This document shows, piece by piece, positions 1-9,033 of a stretch of 64,000 bases of DNA. This DNA comes from Bog-756 sp963696495. Its GTDB lineage: Bacteria; Actinomycetota; Acidimicrobiia; Acidimicrobiales; RAAP-2. Under the pieces are notes generated by a model. The model was not told where the DNA came from, did no database searches, and saw nothing but the letters and a program-made list of their open reading frames with translations. The translations under genes and the position numbers were made by a program. Every line of letters starts with the position of its first letter. Within the stretch, counting starts at the first letter, position 1. The stretch is taken from NCBI GenBank assembly GCA_963696495.1, contig CAVOKJ010000002.1:1612001-1676000 (forward strand), written 5' to 3'.

Positions 1-1094
1 GAGATCAGGACGTCGAACCAACGCTCGGAGTCGGGGCTGTCGCAAGGGATCAGGACCCTGACCGGTGCGGGCAGGTCGCCCCGCAGGGCGACGCGGAGCG
101 CCCCTTCGACCTCCTTGGCCGCGTTGTCGTCGGCGCCCCTGCACACCTCCAGATAAGACCTCCCCACGCCGGACCGGGTCGGATCGCCTCCGTTGGCCGC
201 GCCGAACGACTCCCAGGCGGCGTTCACCGCCACGATGACACCGTCCGTGTTCAACAGCGCCACCTCGGTGGAGGGCGCCTGCGGCGACCAGTCGCGCTCT
301 GTCTCACCGTCGGATCGCGTCGGGCCGCCCCCCGCGGCCGCGGAGACCGCCTGTTGATCGAGCAGGCTCCGCATGTGGACCCTCACCTCGTCGGACATGC
401 CCCCGAACAGGTCGGGGCCGGTCGGGTCGGACCGGGCACGCAGGTAGACGAGTGCCGCGGCCACCCGCCGGTCGAAGGCCGGTTGCTCGACGAGGCCGAG
501 CGTGTCGAAGAGGGACGACACCAGCTCCCCGACCGAACCGACCGGGAGCCGCAGCTCATCGGCGATGGCGGCATCGGACAGACCACGGGCGATCCGGTCG
601 AGCACCTCGACCTGGGTGGAGGTGAGGTGGTCGATGCCCGTGACGACAGGCCGGTCGTCCAGGGCACTCCTCACACTCGGGTCGAGCACCGTCCCCCCGG
701 CGCACACCTGGTGCAGCGCGTAGAGCACGGTGGCCATGCTCCGAACTTCGTCGTCCAACAGGTACGCAATCCGCGACGGGCCGGCCAGGAGCAGATCGAG
801 GGAGAATCCGTCGACCCGATCAGCGATGATCACGATCCCCATCGCCGGGAACTCGGACCGCAGGCGGCGCACCCCCAGTTGCGTCGCCGTGGTGGTGCGG
901 GCGGCCGAACGAAGCGTGACGATGATGGCGTCGGGAGCGGTCTCCCCGACCAGACGGACCAGCTCGTCCGGGTCGCGGGCACGACCGATGACCTCGACCG
1001 AGGCGACACCCTGCAACGAGACGGCCAGACCCTCACCGATGAGGCTGTTCTCGGTCGCCAGCACCACCCTCGCCGGCATCGTCTCCGGGAACAT
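1..1094 (-). CDS. LuxR-type response regulator with C-terminal PAS domain (3' end off window)
   Basis: The reverse strand reads without a stop from ATG 1094 to the left edge. The N-terminal ~125 residues resemble a receiver domain (MPARVVLATENSLIGEGLAV, then hydrophobic strands such as DAIIVTL). A LuxR-type helix-turn-helix follows around residues 165-220 (LTSTQVEVLDRIARGLSDAA). After a Gly/Ala linker comes a PAS-like region (STEVALLNTDGVIVAVNAAW) that is still open at base 1. Start 1094 is preferred over the in-frame ATG at 1079 because GAGGAA lies about 8 bases upstream. A TATGCT hexamer at 1194-1199 (minus) is a possible -10. The usual phospho-acceptor acidic pocket is not obvious, so this may be a phosphorylation-independent regulator. 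Target genes are unknown. Confidence 0.75.
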   Translation of the reverse strand, partial: MFPETMPARVVLATENSLIGEGLAVSLQGVASVEVIGRARDPDELVRLVGETAPDAIIVTLRSAARTTTATQLGVRRLRSEFPAMGIVIIADRVDGFSLDLLLAGPSRIAYLLDDEVRSMATVLYALHQVCAGGTVLDPSVRSALDDRPVVTGIDHLTSTQVEVLDRIARGLSDAAIADELRLPVGSVGELVSSLFDTLGLVEQPAFDRRVAAALVYLRARSDPTGPDLFGGMSDEVRVHMRSLLDQQAVSAAAGGGPTRSDGETERDWSPQAPSTEVALLNTDGVIVAVNAAWESFGAANGGDPTRSGVGRSYLEVCRGADDNAAKEVEGALRVALRGDLPAPVRVLIPCDSPDSERWFDVLI

Positions 1095-1289
1095 CGGCAA
1101 TTTCCTCACAGACGTAGCGGAGGACTCCGGACCCGCTGCAGTTCCAACCGGTCGTCGTCGGCCGCGCCAATCACCCCAACGCTGCTTGCCGACAGCATAG
1201 GGCGGATCCCGGGGGGCCACGCGGCCGGCGACCGGGGACGGGGAGCGGTCGGAGCGGGGTACGGCGGTGCCCGGGCCGGCCGGGCGGCG

Positions 1290-2153
1290 TCAGGACCGGC
1301 GGTGGGCCACGAGATGCATGTACATCGACTCGACCGGCTGGTCCACCCCCTGGGCCCGATCGCTGTCGCACGGGAACACGGCGGCAACGTCAAACCCGTG
1401 GCGGTCGAGCTCGTCGACAGCGCCGTGGAGCGTGATGAAGTGGGTGACCAGACCGAACTCGTGGGCGGCGAACGGAGCCAGGCCCCAGTCCCCCTCGTCA
1501 CGGAGTTCGTGGCGGAGACGACGCCAATTCCGGGTGGCGCGGAGCCACGCCCCGTCGTCAGCGGCAACGTCGCCGTCGCTGGTCCCCCCGGCCGTCGGGT
1601 CCCCCGGCACCGTCGGAAGCAGCGAGCCGGGCAGCCACGTGATGTCCGGGGCGGTGCCCGGGTGGCAGCCGAAAAGCGGATGGTCCTTGTTGAGGGTGGA
1701 GAACAAGAAGGTGCCACCGGGCTGGAGCACCCGGTGCACGCCATCGAGGACCGCTTGTCTTCCTTCGTGATCGACAGCGTCGATCCCGTTGTTGCTGAAC
1801 ACCACCAGCCAGCGCGAGCCGGCCGAGAGCCCTCCGAGCTCCCGGGCGTCACCGGCCTCGATCTCCACGTCCGGATGTCGCGAGCGGCACAGCTCGACCA
1901 GTTCGGGCGTGTAGTCGATGCCCAGGTAGTCGGCCGAGAGCAGCCGGAGGAGGCTGACCGTCCGGCCGCCACCGACTCCGAGGTCGAGGATGGGGAGACC
2001 CCGCACACGGTCGGCGACGAAGGTGAGCGCGCCCAGCTCGCCGGGGTCGCTCCACCCCTCGATGGCGTACGCCGAGGCGAACCGGGACCACGTCGGCCGG
2101 TTGACCTCGTCGACCAGCCCACCACGGGTGCTCTCGTCCACGACGGGAAGCAT
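1290..2153 (-). CDS. SAM-dependent class I methyltransferase
   Basis: This 287-residue soluble protein has a clear SAM-binding motif I (LPILDLGVGGGRTVSLL, about residues 55-70). The acidic end of strand 2 follows (YLGIDYTPELVE), then a motif near VVFSNNGIDAVDHEG and a post-motif LQPGGTFLFST. These are hallmarks of Rossmann-fold methyltransferases; the substrate is not evident. The chosen start is ATG 2153. ATG 2189, 12 codons upstream, is possible. A longer reading from 2411 would overlap the divergent hydrolase gene and is rejected. The gene is divergently arranged with the alpha/beta hydrolase at 2221, so the 68-base gap must hold both promoters. Confidence 0.8.
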   Translation of the reverse strand: MLPVVDESTRGGLVDEVNRPTWSRFASAYAIEGWSDPGELGALTFVADRVRGLPILDLGVGGGRTVSLLRLLSADYLGIDYTPELVELCRSRHPDVEIEAGDARELGGLSAGSRWLVVFSNNGIDAVDHEGRQAVLDGVHRVLQPGGTFLFSTLNKDHPLFGCHPGTAPDITWLPGSLLPTVPGDPTAGGTSDGDVAADDGAWLRATRNWRRLRHELRDEGDWGLAPFAAHEFGLVTHFITLHGAVDELDRHGFDVAAVFPCDSDRAQGVDQPVESMYMHLVAHRRS

Positions 2154-2220
2154 GCCACGACCCCGTCTCGGCCGCCCCGGCGTGGTCATGCCCGTGGCCG
2201 CAGGGTGCCAAGCTGAACGA

Positions 2221-3942
2221 ATGCCTGACCGAGGAACCGACCCGCCTCCGCAGGCTGCATCCGAGCCCGACGAGACGCAACCGGTCGAGACGCAACCCGT
2301 CGAGACGCAGCCGGTCGAGACGACCGGACGTTGGATCGGACCCACCGACCGTCCCCTGCTGTCGTGGTTGACGACACCGGCCGGCCGCACCGGCTCGGTC
2401 GGCGTGGTCATCGTCGCCCCCTTCGGCTACGAACTCTGGTCGTCCCATCGCACCCTGCGGACGCTGGCCGAGCGCCTGGCCGGCCAGGGCTGCAGCGTGG
2501 TGCGCTTCGACCTCGACGGGACCGGCGACTCCGGGGGGGACCAGTGGGATCCCGACCGCCTGCCCACCTGGCGCCATGACGTAGGCATCGCCGCCGCCTC
2601 GCTGCGGGCGCTCGGCGTGTCGTCGCTGGTCCTCGTCGGGCTCCGGATGGGGGCGACGCTCGCCCTGCTCGAGGGGGCGGCCACCGGCGCCGATGCCGTG
2701 GTCGCCTGGGCCCCGATCGTGCAGGGACGTCGCTACGTCCGCGAGCTGCAGTTGCTCGGCGTCCCCGTCCCGGAGACGCCGAGCACGGCCGGGCGGGGCG
2801 GGGGGATCGTGCAGGCGGGCAGCGTGTTCTCGGTGGACCTGCTCGGCGCGCTGAGCGTGCTCGACCTGTCCTCGCTCCCGTCCGCTCCGGCCTCGAGGGT
2901 CCTGGTCGTCGACCGGGACGACAGGCCGCAGAGCGGCCTCCTGCTCGACCGGCTCGCCGCTCTGGGCTGCCAGACCGACCACCTGGTCCGACCGGGCACC
3001 GACCTGGCCATCGACCGACCCAGCGAGTACGCCACCGTCCCCGTCGACATCGTCGAGCAGATCAGCCGCTGGGTGAAGACGGGACACGCCGTGGACCGAG
3101 TGGCCGAGCCCAGGCGTGAGGCCACCATCCGCTGGGCGATGACCTCGCTGTCCGAAGAGGTGGTGCGCCTCGGTCCCTCGGGACTGGTCGGCATCATGAC
3201 CCGCGCCGGGGAGGTCGAGCGGGCGACGGTGGTGTGGCTGAACTCGGGCTCGGAGCACCACGTCGGCCCTGGCCGGGCCTGGGTCGAGTACGCGAGGGAC
3301 CTCGCACTGGCCGGCTACTCGTCGGTGCGGGTCGACTTCACGGGATGGGGCGAGAGCCCCGACTCGGGGCACGCTCCCGGCCGTCCCTACGACCAGCACG
3401 GTCTCGAAGAGGTCGGAGAAATCGCTGCGGCGCTGCGGGCGGGCGGTCATCGTCGCGTGGTGGTGGCGGGACTCTGCGCCGGTGCCTGGATGGCGCTGCG
3501 GGCCGCGCTCGTCGTCGAGCTCGACGGCGTCGTCGCCATCAACCCCCAGCTGTACTGGAGACCCGGTGACCCGGTCGAGGCCGACATCGTCGGGGAGACG
3601 AGGGCACGGCGCCAGCCCGAGATCCGCCGGATCAAGCGGCTCCGCCGGACGGGCCTGTGGTGGGCCCTCGACGCCCTCGGCGTCCGCCATCCGGCGGCGG
3701 CCTGGTTGCGCCGGCTCTCCCGGACGGGGACGCCGGTGATGTGCCTGTTCACCGAAGGTGACGACGGCCTCGAGTTCCTCGAGGACCGCACGGCGAGGGC
3801 CTGGGCGCAGGCGCGCCGACAGGGAACGGTCGACCTGGTGGTCGTCGGGGAGATCGACCACCCGATGCACCGGCACTGGTACCGGTCCAAGGTGGTGTCG
3901 GCGATCCACGACTGGCTCGACACCCACACCACCGGGGACTGA
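2221..3942 (+). CDS. Tandem alpha/beta-hydrolase protein with non-canonical nucleophile elbows
   Basis: The 573-residue protein contains two alpha/beta-hydrolase modules. The first (about residues 45-270) has the oxyanion segment VIVAPFGYE and the elbow VLVGLRMGA (140-144), where Arg replaces the nucleophilic Ser. The second (about 300-570) has the elbow VVVAGLCAGAW with Cys419 in the nucleophile position, as in dienelactone hydrolases. Its C-terminal GEIDHPMHRHWY could supply the catalytic His. The N-terminus carries a threefold ETQPV repeat. No signal peptide or membrane segment is seen. The first module looks catalytically dead and the second may be a Cys-dependent hydrolase; the substrate is unknown. 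Start ATG 2221 avoids overlap with the divergent methyltransferase. Confidence 0.75.
   Translation: MPDRGTDPPPQAASEPDETQPVETQPVETQPVETTGRWIGPTDRPLLSWLTTPAGRTGSVGVVIVAPFGYELWSSHRTLRTLAERLAGQGCSVVRFDLDGTGDSGGDQWDPDRLPTWRHDVGIAAASLRALGVSSLVLVGLRMGATLALLEGAATGADAVVAWAPIVQGRRYVRELQLLGVPVPETPSTAGRGGGIVQAGSVFSVDLLGALSVLDLSSLPSAPASRVLVVDRDDRPQSGLLLDRLAALGCQTDHLVRPGTDLAIDRPSEYATVPVDIVEQISRWVKTGHAVDRVAEPRREATIRWAMTSLSEEVVRLGPSGLVGIMTRAGEVERATVVWLNSGSEHHVGPGRAWVEYARDLALAGYSSVRVDFTGWGESPDSGHAPGRPYDQHGLEEVGEIAAALRAGGHRRVVVAGLCAGAWMALRAALVVELDGVVAINPQLYWRPGDPVEADIVGETRARRQPEIRRIKRLRRTGLWWALDALGVRHPAAAWLRRLSRTGTPVMCLFTEGDDGLEFLEDRTARAWAQARRQGTVDLVVVGEIDHPMHRHWYRSKVVSAIHDWLDTHTTGD
2272..2322 (+). repeat. 15-bp coding tandem repeat (3.4 copies)
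   Basis: The unit GAGACGCAACCGGTC recurs at 2272-2286, 2287-2301 and 2302-2316 with one or two changes, followed by a partial copy. It encodes ETQPV repeats at residues 18-33 of the hydrolase, a disordered N-terminal stretch. Confidence 0.85.
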
Positions 3943-4049
3943 ACCCCCGGGCCCCGTCCCCCGGCGTCGCCCCTGCCGTCGGCCCCGTTTCCGTCGGTGG
4001 CCCACCGGGTGTCCGACCCGGCGCCGGGCGGGGTGGGCGACGAGGTCAG

Positions 4050-6549
4050 TCAGCCGGCGACGGTGATGGGCACCGAGTGGAGCCCGTTGAGGCAGCGCAC
4101 CCGGCCCCTCGGTGGCCCGTCCCCTGCGGTCGGCACCAGCGGGACGATGCGCTCCGACCCGGGAGCCAGGTGGAACCACGAGTCGCCCGGCACGAAACCA
4201 GGGCGTGTCCAGGGCCACCCACTGGGCGAACCGCCTCGAGGCCACCGTCACCTGCCAACGGTCCCCGTCGGGCGAGGCCCTCGCCTCGAGGCCGAGGTCG
4301 GCTTCGATCGCCCGCCCCGCCCCCCCGGGGAGGTGGAAGGCCTCCCGCGTGCACCCGCCCACCGCCAGCTCGACCCGCACGACGTCGAAGGCCGGCGGGC
4401 CGAACCGGTAGGCATCGGTCAGGTCGCGGAAGCCACCGACGAGGGCGGCCGCGGTCCAACGGGACTGCGACCGGCCCGGCACCTCCACAGGCACCGCGGC
4501 ATCCTCGGAGCGGCGGCCGGACGCGTCGTAGAGGGAGATCCGCAGCTCGCCGACGGCGGGCTCGGGCCTGTCATTGACGACGTGGATGCCCAGACCGGAG
4601 AGGCCGTCGTCGGTGACCAGCACGGCCAACGGGGCGAGCACCCGGCGGAGCGCGAACCACGGCGCCTTGGGTGAGCCGAAGGCATCGAGCAGGCCCCAGC
4701 CGGCACCGGCACCGACGTCCTGCCAGTTCAGGATCAGGGCGCCGGCACAGGTCGACCGCGCACAGCGCCACTCGGTCAGGGCGACGGACTCGAGCTGGGC
4801 GACGACCGCCCTCCCGTAGTCGAGGGCGCGGTCGGGATCGGCGTACCGGACGAGGAACGGGTCGACCCCGAACACCTCGGCCACGTACCGGTCCCGTATC
4901 TCCTCGTGGTCCCAGGAGCTGGTGGCGTCACGGGGCACGGCCGACTTCCACGCCGGGTCGTGGCCGGCGCCCCGGTTGGTCCCGAACGCCCGCTCGACGG
5001 TGGCCGGCTCGGGTGGGGTCGAGAAGGCCAGGCACTCCGCGGCGAACCGCACGCCGGCCGAGCGGATGTCCGACACCGGCCGCAGGTAGGCGCCGACCCC
5101 GAAGTAGGTTGCCACCCCGGTCGCGGGATCGAACGGCAGCTCGCCACCGCTCGGGGCCGACGTCACGTAGGGAACGCCGGGCAGCACCCGGTCGACCACG
5201 CCCGGGATGGTCTCCTCCAGCACCCTGCTCCTCCGGCGATCGGCGGGGAGGCCGAACATGGCCGCCTGCTGTTCACAGTCGGAGCTCCCACACACGACGG
5301 CCAGGGACGGGTGCGACGTCAGCGCGCCGAGCTGGAGGGACAGCTCGGCAACCAGGCCGTCCTCGAACTCGGGGTCCTCGGGTGGGTCGTACCCGGCGAT
5401 CATGCAGTCCTGCCACACGAGGATCCCCAGCTCGTCACAGGCGTCCCAGAAGGCGCCGTCCTCGTAGGTCGCGTAGCCGGCGAGCCGCACCATGTTCATG
5501 CCCGCCCCGACCAGCTTGTGCAGCGACTCGCGCACCTCGGCGGCCGGTGAGACGAGGGCCACCGCGTCGGGTGGCAGCCAGTTGGCCCCCCGGCAGAACA
5601 CGGGCACGTCGTTGACCGACACGGTGAACCCGCCGGCCTCCCGGTCGGCGGACACGGTGCGGAACGCAACCGCCGGCAGCTCGACGACCGTGTCCCCGAC
5701 TTCGAGGCGGACCTCCGTCCGCGGTTGGGCACCGTGGGTGTGCGGCCACCACCGCTCGACCCGGGGGAGCCTCACCCGGGCCTCGACGACCGACCGGCCC
5801 TCCTGATCGGTGACCGTCGTCGGCACATCCACCTCCCCGACCCGGACGGTGGCCTCGGTGCCGTCGGCGACGCCGTCCACGACCAGCAGGACGTCGACGA
5901 CCCCACCCTCACCGTCGACCCGGGCCCGGACCTGTCGCTCCCGCACCGTGACCGCGTCATCGGTCCGGTTGAGCCGAACCGGCCGCCACGGACCGACGGG
6001 CGCGCCGGACGACAGCCATCCGGGGATGCGCCCGAGCAACGTCGTGCGGAACCAGCGCAGTTGCTGGGATCGAACCCCGAGGCTGCGCCAACGCGGCCGG
6101 GGCCGCCTCTTCGCCAGCAGCGGATCGAGCGCGGCGAATCGCATGACGAGGACATTGGTGGGCGCCAGCCGGGGCACCGGTACGCGGTGGGTGAGCCACA
6201 TGTTCTCCGAGCGGAGGACGTGCTCCCCGTTGAGCCACACGTCAGCGACGGTCGCCAGCCCCCCGAACTCGAGCTCCCACATCCCGGCGGCGTGGCCGGG
6301 CACGTCGAAGTCGCACCGGTACCACCAGTCGCTGCCGTCGAGCAGCTCCTGGTCGTCGTCGCCCCACGTCCATGCCCCCTGCGCCCGCAGCGATGCCGCC
6401 GCCGTCCCGGGGACCACGGCCGCCATCCACCGCCCGTCGTGGGCGGAGAGCTGCTCGGGTCCGGCCACGGTGTCGGGGGGAGAGGACAGGCACTCCCAGA
6501 GCGCACCGGCCAGGGCGTCGGGCGCGGCGCCGGCCGGATGCAGTCGCAT
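4050..6549 (-). CDS. GH2 beta-mannosidase-like glycoside hydrolase, apparent 3' frameshift
   Basis: This is a glycoside hydrolase family 2 protein of beta-mannosidase type. The order is: jelly-roll sugar-binding domain (about 60-190, WYRCDFDVPGHAAG, WLNGEHVL), Ig-like domain, then a TIM barrel from about 320. Candidate catalytic residues are Glu426 (CGSSDCEQQ, acid/base, an unusual form of the family WGGNNE) and Glu505 (FAAECLAF, nucleophile, usually SEFG). The reading from ATG 6549 is intact to DTPW near 4200. There the correct C-terminus (FVPGDSWFHLAPGSERIVPL and onward, ending PITVAG) continues in the next frame to a stop at 4050. An extra A in the AAA run at 4196-4198 explains this. Without the correction the frame runs on through the neighbouring genes. 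No signal peptide is seen, so it probably acts in the cytoplasm on imported glycosides. Confidence 0.8.
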
Positions 6550-6637
6550 GCCGACATTTGACCACAGGCGGGTTCGGGGGCAGCGCGCCCGGGTCGGCGT
6601 CACCGCTCCGTCGGCGGCCGGGTCCCGGCGGCCGGCG

Positions 6638-7558
6638 TCAGGCGGGGTCGGAGGCGATGTCGCCGGCCAGCCCTTCGGTGGCGGCGGTCGGCGGCCGCGG
6701 CCGCCTCTTCCTCACCTCCATCTCGGGCGGCGCCCACCGGGACAGCAGGACCACCCCGACGAACATCGCCCCCAGACAGACCGCCTGCAAGAAGATGGCC
6801 GCCGGAGACGACCGGAGCTGCTCGCCGAAGAGCTCGATGCCGATGGCGATGCTGGCCAGTGGGTCGACGATGAGCAGGGCCGACTGCGAGGCGGCCAGCG
6901 GCCCGGCGGCGAAGGCCGACTCGAGCAGCACCGTACCCAGCACGCCGGACGCCACCACCCCGTAGACCGGCCAGTGGACGAACAGGGCACCCCAGCCGTC
7001 GTGGGCCAGCACCTCGGTGGCGGATTTGACGAAGGCGGCGTCGATGGCCCACACCAGTGCGGCGGCCGCACCGAGCAGGGCGGCCCGTCGGGCCGGCGAT
7101 CCCCAGCGGCTGAGGACGACGAGGAGGACGACGACGGCGCTGCGGCTGCCCACGGCGACCACCCACCCGGCGGCGCTCGGATGGCCGTGGCCCTCCTGGG
7201 GATGGGCGACGACGAGGAATCCGAACAGGCCGGCGCAGAGAAGGGCGGCGGCGGCCCAGGTCCGCTGGGCGATCCGGTCCCCCAGCCACAGGGCCCGGAG
7301 GGCGAGGGTGAAGATGAGCTCGGTGACCAGGATCGGCTGCACGGTCGCCAGCTCGCCGAAGTAGAGCGCCAGCGCGGTGAAGACGAAGGTCCCACCCATG
7401 GTCACCATCCCGAGCAGCCACATCGGCTGCCGGACGAGGTAGAGGGTGGTCTGCCACACCGACCGCTTGCCCTTGGGGCCCGACACATTGGCCAGCCGCT
7501 GGAGCACCGACGTGAGCGCCTGGCTGAAGGCGCCCAGCAGCGCGAACAGGATGCTCAT
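6638..7558 (-). CDS. EamA/DMT-type membrane transporter
   Basis: The 306-residue protein has about ten hydrophobic helices in two similar halves. Examples are ILFALLGAFSQALTSVLQRL at the start and PLASIAIGIELFGEQLRSSP in the second half, the typical EamA layout. A charged tail (EVRKRRPRPP) closes the protein. The start is ATG 7558, preceded by GGGGGGAC. Drug/metabolite transporter proteins of this kind usually export small metabolites; no substrate can be read from the sequence. It lies between the GH2 gene and the esterase, all on the minus strand, with 80-120 base gaps, so co-transcription is possible but not shown. Confidence 0.8.
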   Translation of the reverse strand: MSILFALLGAFSQALTSVLQRLANVSGPKGKRSVWQTTLYLVRQPMWLLGMVTMGGTFVFTALALYFGELATVQPILVTELIFTLALRALWLGDRIAQRTWAAAALLCAGLFGFLVVAHPQEGHGHPSAAGWVVAVGSRSAVVVLLVVLSRWGSPARRAALLGAAAALVWAIDAAFVKSATEVLAHDGWGALFVHWPVYGVVASGVLGTVLLESAFAAGPLAASQSALLIVDPLASIAIGIELFGEQLRSSPAAIFLQAVCLGAMFVGVVLLSRWAPPEMEVRKRRPRPPTAATEGLAGDIASDPA

Positions 7559-7682
7559 CGGCCTGTCCCCCCGATCCTCATGACGACTCCCTCCCGACCC
7601 ATTCGAAACCACCGACGTCGGAATGCGCAAGAGGGGTGGGTGGCCGGTGACGCCCGATATCCCCCGGGGATGGTCCCACCGC

Positions 7683-8975
7683 TCAGGGAGTTGTGCACGT
7701 TGCCGGCTGGCGGCGCGGCTCGGGGGTGAGGCCCAGCCGCCACGCCAGCCAGGGGAACGAGTCCACCAACGCCTGGCTCCACAGGTCGAAATCGTGACCG
7801 CCCGGGCGCACCAGCAGGCACGTGGCGATGCCGGCCCTGGCCGCCGCCGGCTGGAGGGCGCGGGCGGCGGCGAGGGGCTGGCTGTCGGCATCACCGACCT
7901 CGAACCAGCCGGCCATCCCGTCGAAACGGCCCTGACCCAGCAGGACGGTCGGGTCGTGGGCGTCGAAGGCGGCCGTCGACCCGCCGAACAGGGTGTCGAT
8001 GGTCTGGGCCCGGGTGGTCTCTTCGTACTGGGGGGAGGAGAACCCCGAGTACGAGGCGAAGGTCGGATAGACGGCCGGGTGGCGAAGGGCCAGCATCACC
8101 GAGCAGGTCCCTCCGGCCGAGAGGCCGGCCACGGCGAGCGATCGAGCCCCGGTGGCGGCATGGAAACGGTTCCTCACGTAGGCCGGCACGTCGTCGACCA
8201 GATAGGTCTCGGCGTTGCCGAACCGGCTGTTCACGCACTCGCTGTCGATCGTGGCGTATCCGTTCGGATCGGGCATCACGATGATCGGGGCCGCTCCGTG
8301 ATGGGCCCCGGCGAATGCGTCCGCCGTGTTGTCGGCGTCGCCGGCGCCGGACCAGTCCGCAGCGCTACCCGGCTCGCCGGGGAGCAGCACCAGGGTCGGG
8401 AGCGAGGGCGTGGACTTGGCGAACCAGGCGGGCGGCAGGTAGACGTAGGCCGGTCGGGTGGAGAAGTGCGACACGGTCGGCGGGATGGTCACGGTGATCA
8501 CTACTCCCTGCGACGGGAGCCGGCCGGTGGCGGCGGCCTGGGCGCGCATCTGCTGCAGCTGCGGGAGGCCGACGACGTTCTCGGGGTCGAGCGTGACCAG
8601 TCGGTCCAGGGTCGGGAAGGCGTCCGACTCCTCGTTCACCGTGCCGAGGGTCGCCGCCAGGGTCAGCACCACGGCGACGACGGTCACGATCCGATGGGCC
8701 ACCCGCCCGGCCGGCCAGCCGGTGATGGTGAGCCAGACGGCGAGCACGAAGGCGGCGCCCCATCCGTAGGCGGACGTCGGGAAGTCGGAGGGGACCAGCG
8801 AGGCGGAGGTCACGACCAGCGCCGCGGCCGCCGTCACGGCGATGGCAACCGGCACCCCGACGGCCAGTTGCCACCTCCAGCGTCCGTGGTGTCGGTCGAC
8901 GGAGAGCACCAGGCTCGCCAACGCCAGAGCCTTGACCACGACCGGCACCCAACCCGAGACGATCGAGATGTTCAC
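7683..8975 (-). CDS. Membrane-anchored esterase of the Esterase D/mycolyltransferase-like family
   Basis: The N-terminal ~130 residues hold three or four membrane helices (VPVVVKALALASL, VPVAIAVTAAAALVV, AAFVLAVWLTITG, IVTVVAVVLTLAA). An extracytoplasmic alpha/beta-hydrolase domain follows with the nucleophile elbow AVAGLSAGGTCS, a LVLLPGEPGS loop and a C-terminal RPGGHDFDLW supplying the likely catalytic His. This layout is common in actinobacterial putative esterases related to antigen 85. The start is uncertain: GTG 8975 (VNISIVSGWVPVV) is preferred because it begins just before the first helix. GTG 9074 would overlap the upstream MBL gene by 41 bases. Substrate is not known; an envelope acyl ester is a reasonable guess. 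Confidence 0.75.
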   Translation of the reverse strand: MNISIVSGWVPVVVKALALASLVLSVDRHHGRWRWQLAVGVPVAIAVTAAAALVVTSASLVPSDFPTSAYGWGAAFVLAVWLTITGWPAGRVAHRIVTVVAVVLTLAATLGTVNEESDAFPTLDRLVTLDPENVVGLPQLQQMRAQAAATGRLPSQGVVITVTIPPTVSHFSTRPAYVYLPPAWFAKSTPSLPTLVLLPGEPGSAADWSGAGDADNTADAFAGAHHGAAPIIVMPDPNGYATIDSECVNSRFGNAETYLVDDVPAYVRNRFHAATGARSLAVAGLSAGGTCSVMLALRHPAVYPTFASYSGFSSPQYEETTRAQTIDTLFGGSTAAFDAHDPTVLLGQGRFDGMAGWFEVGDADSQPLAAARALQPAAARAGIATCLLVRPGGHDFDLWSQALVDSFPWLAWRLGLTPEPRRQPATCTTP

Positions 8976-9033
8976 GATCGTCCCCGGTGCGGCGCACCAC
9001 CCCCCGGCTCCACCCGGTCGGCCGAGGCCACGG

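Noticed and set aside
354..2216. Long plus-strand ORF of 620 codons over the regulator and methyltransferase
   Set aside because: It has Arg/Gly/His-rich composition, no recognisable domain, and is antisense to two genes with clear motifs. A GC-rich shadow frame.
1849..4049. Continuation of the GH2 reading frame past 4050
   Set aside because: After the AAA run the residues become low-complexity and antisense to the hydrolase gene, while the true GH2 C-terminus is in the next frame.
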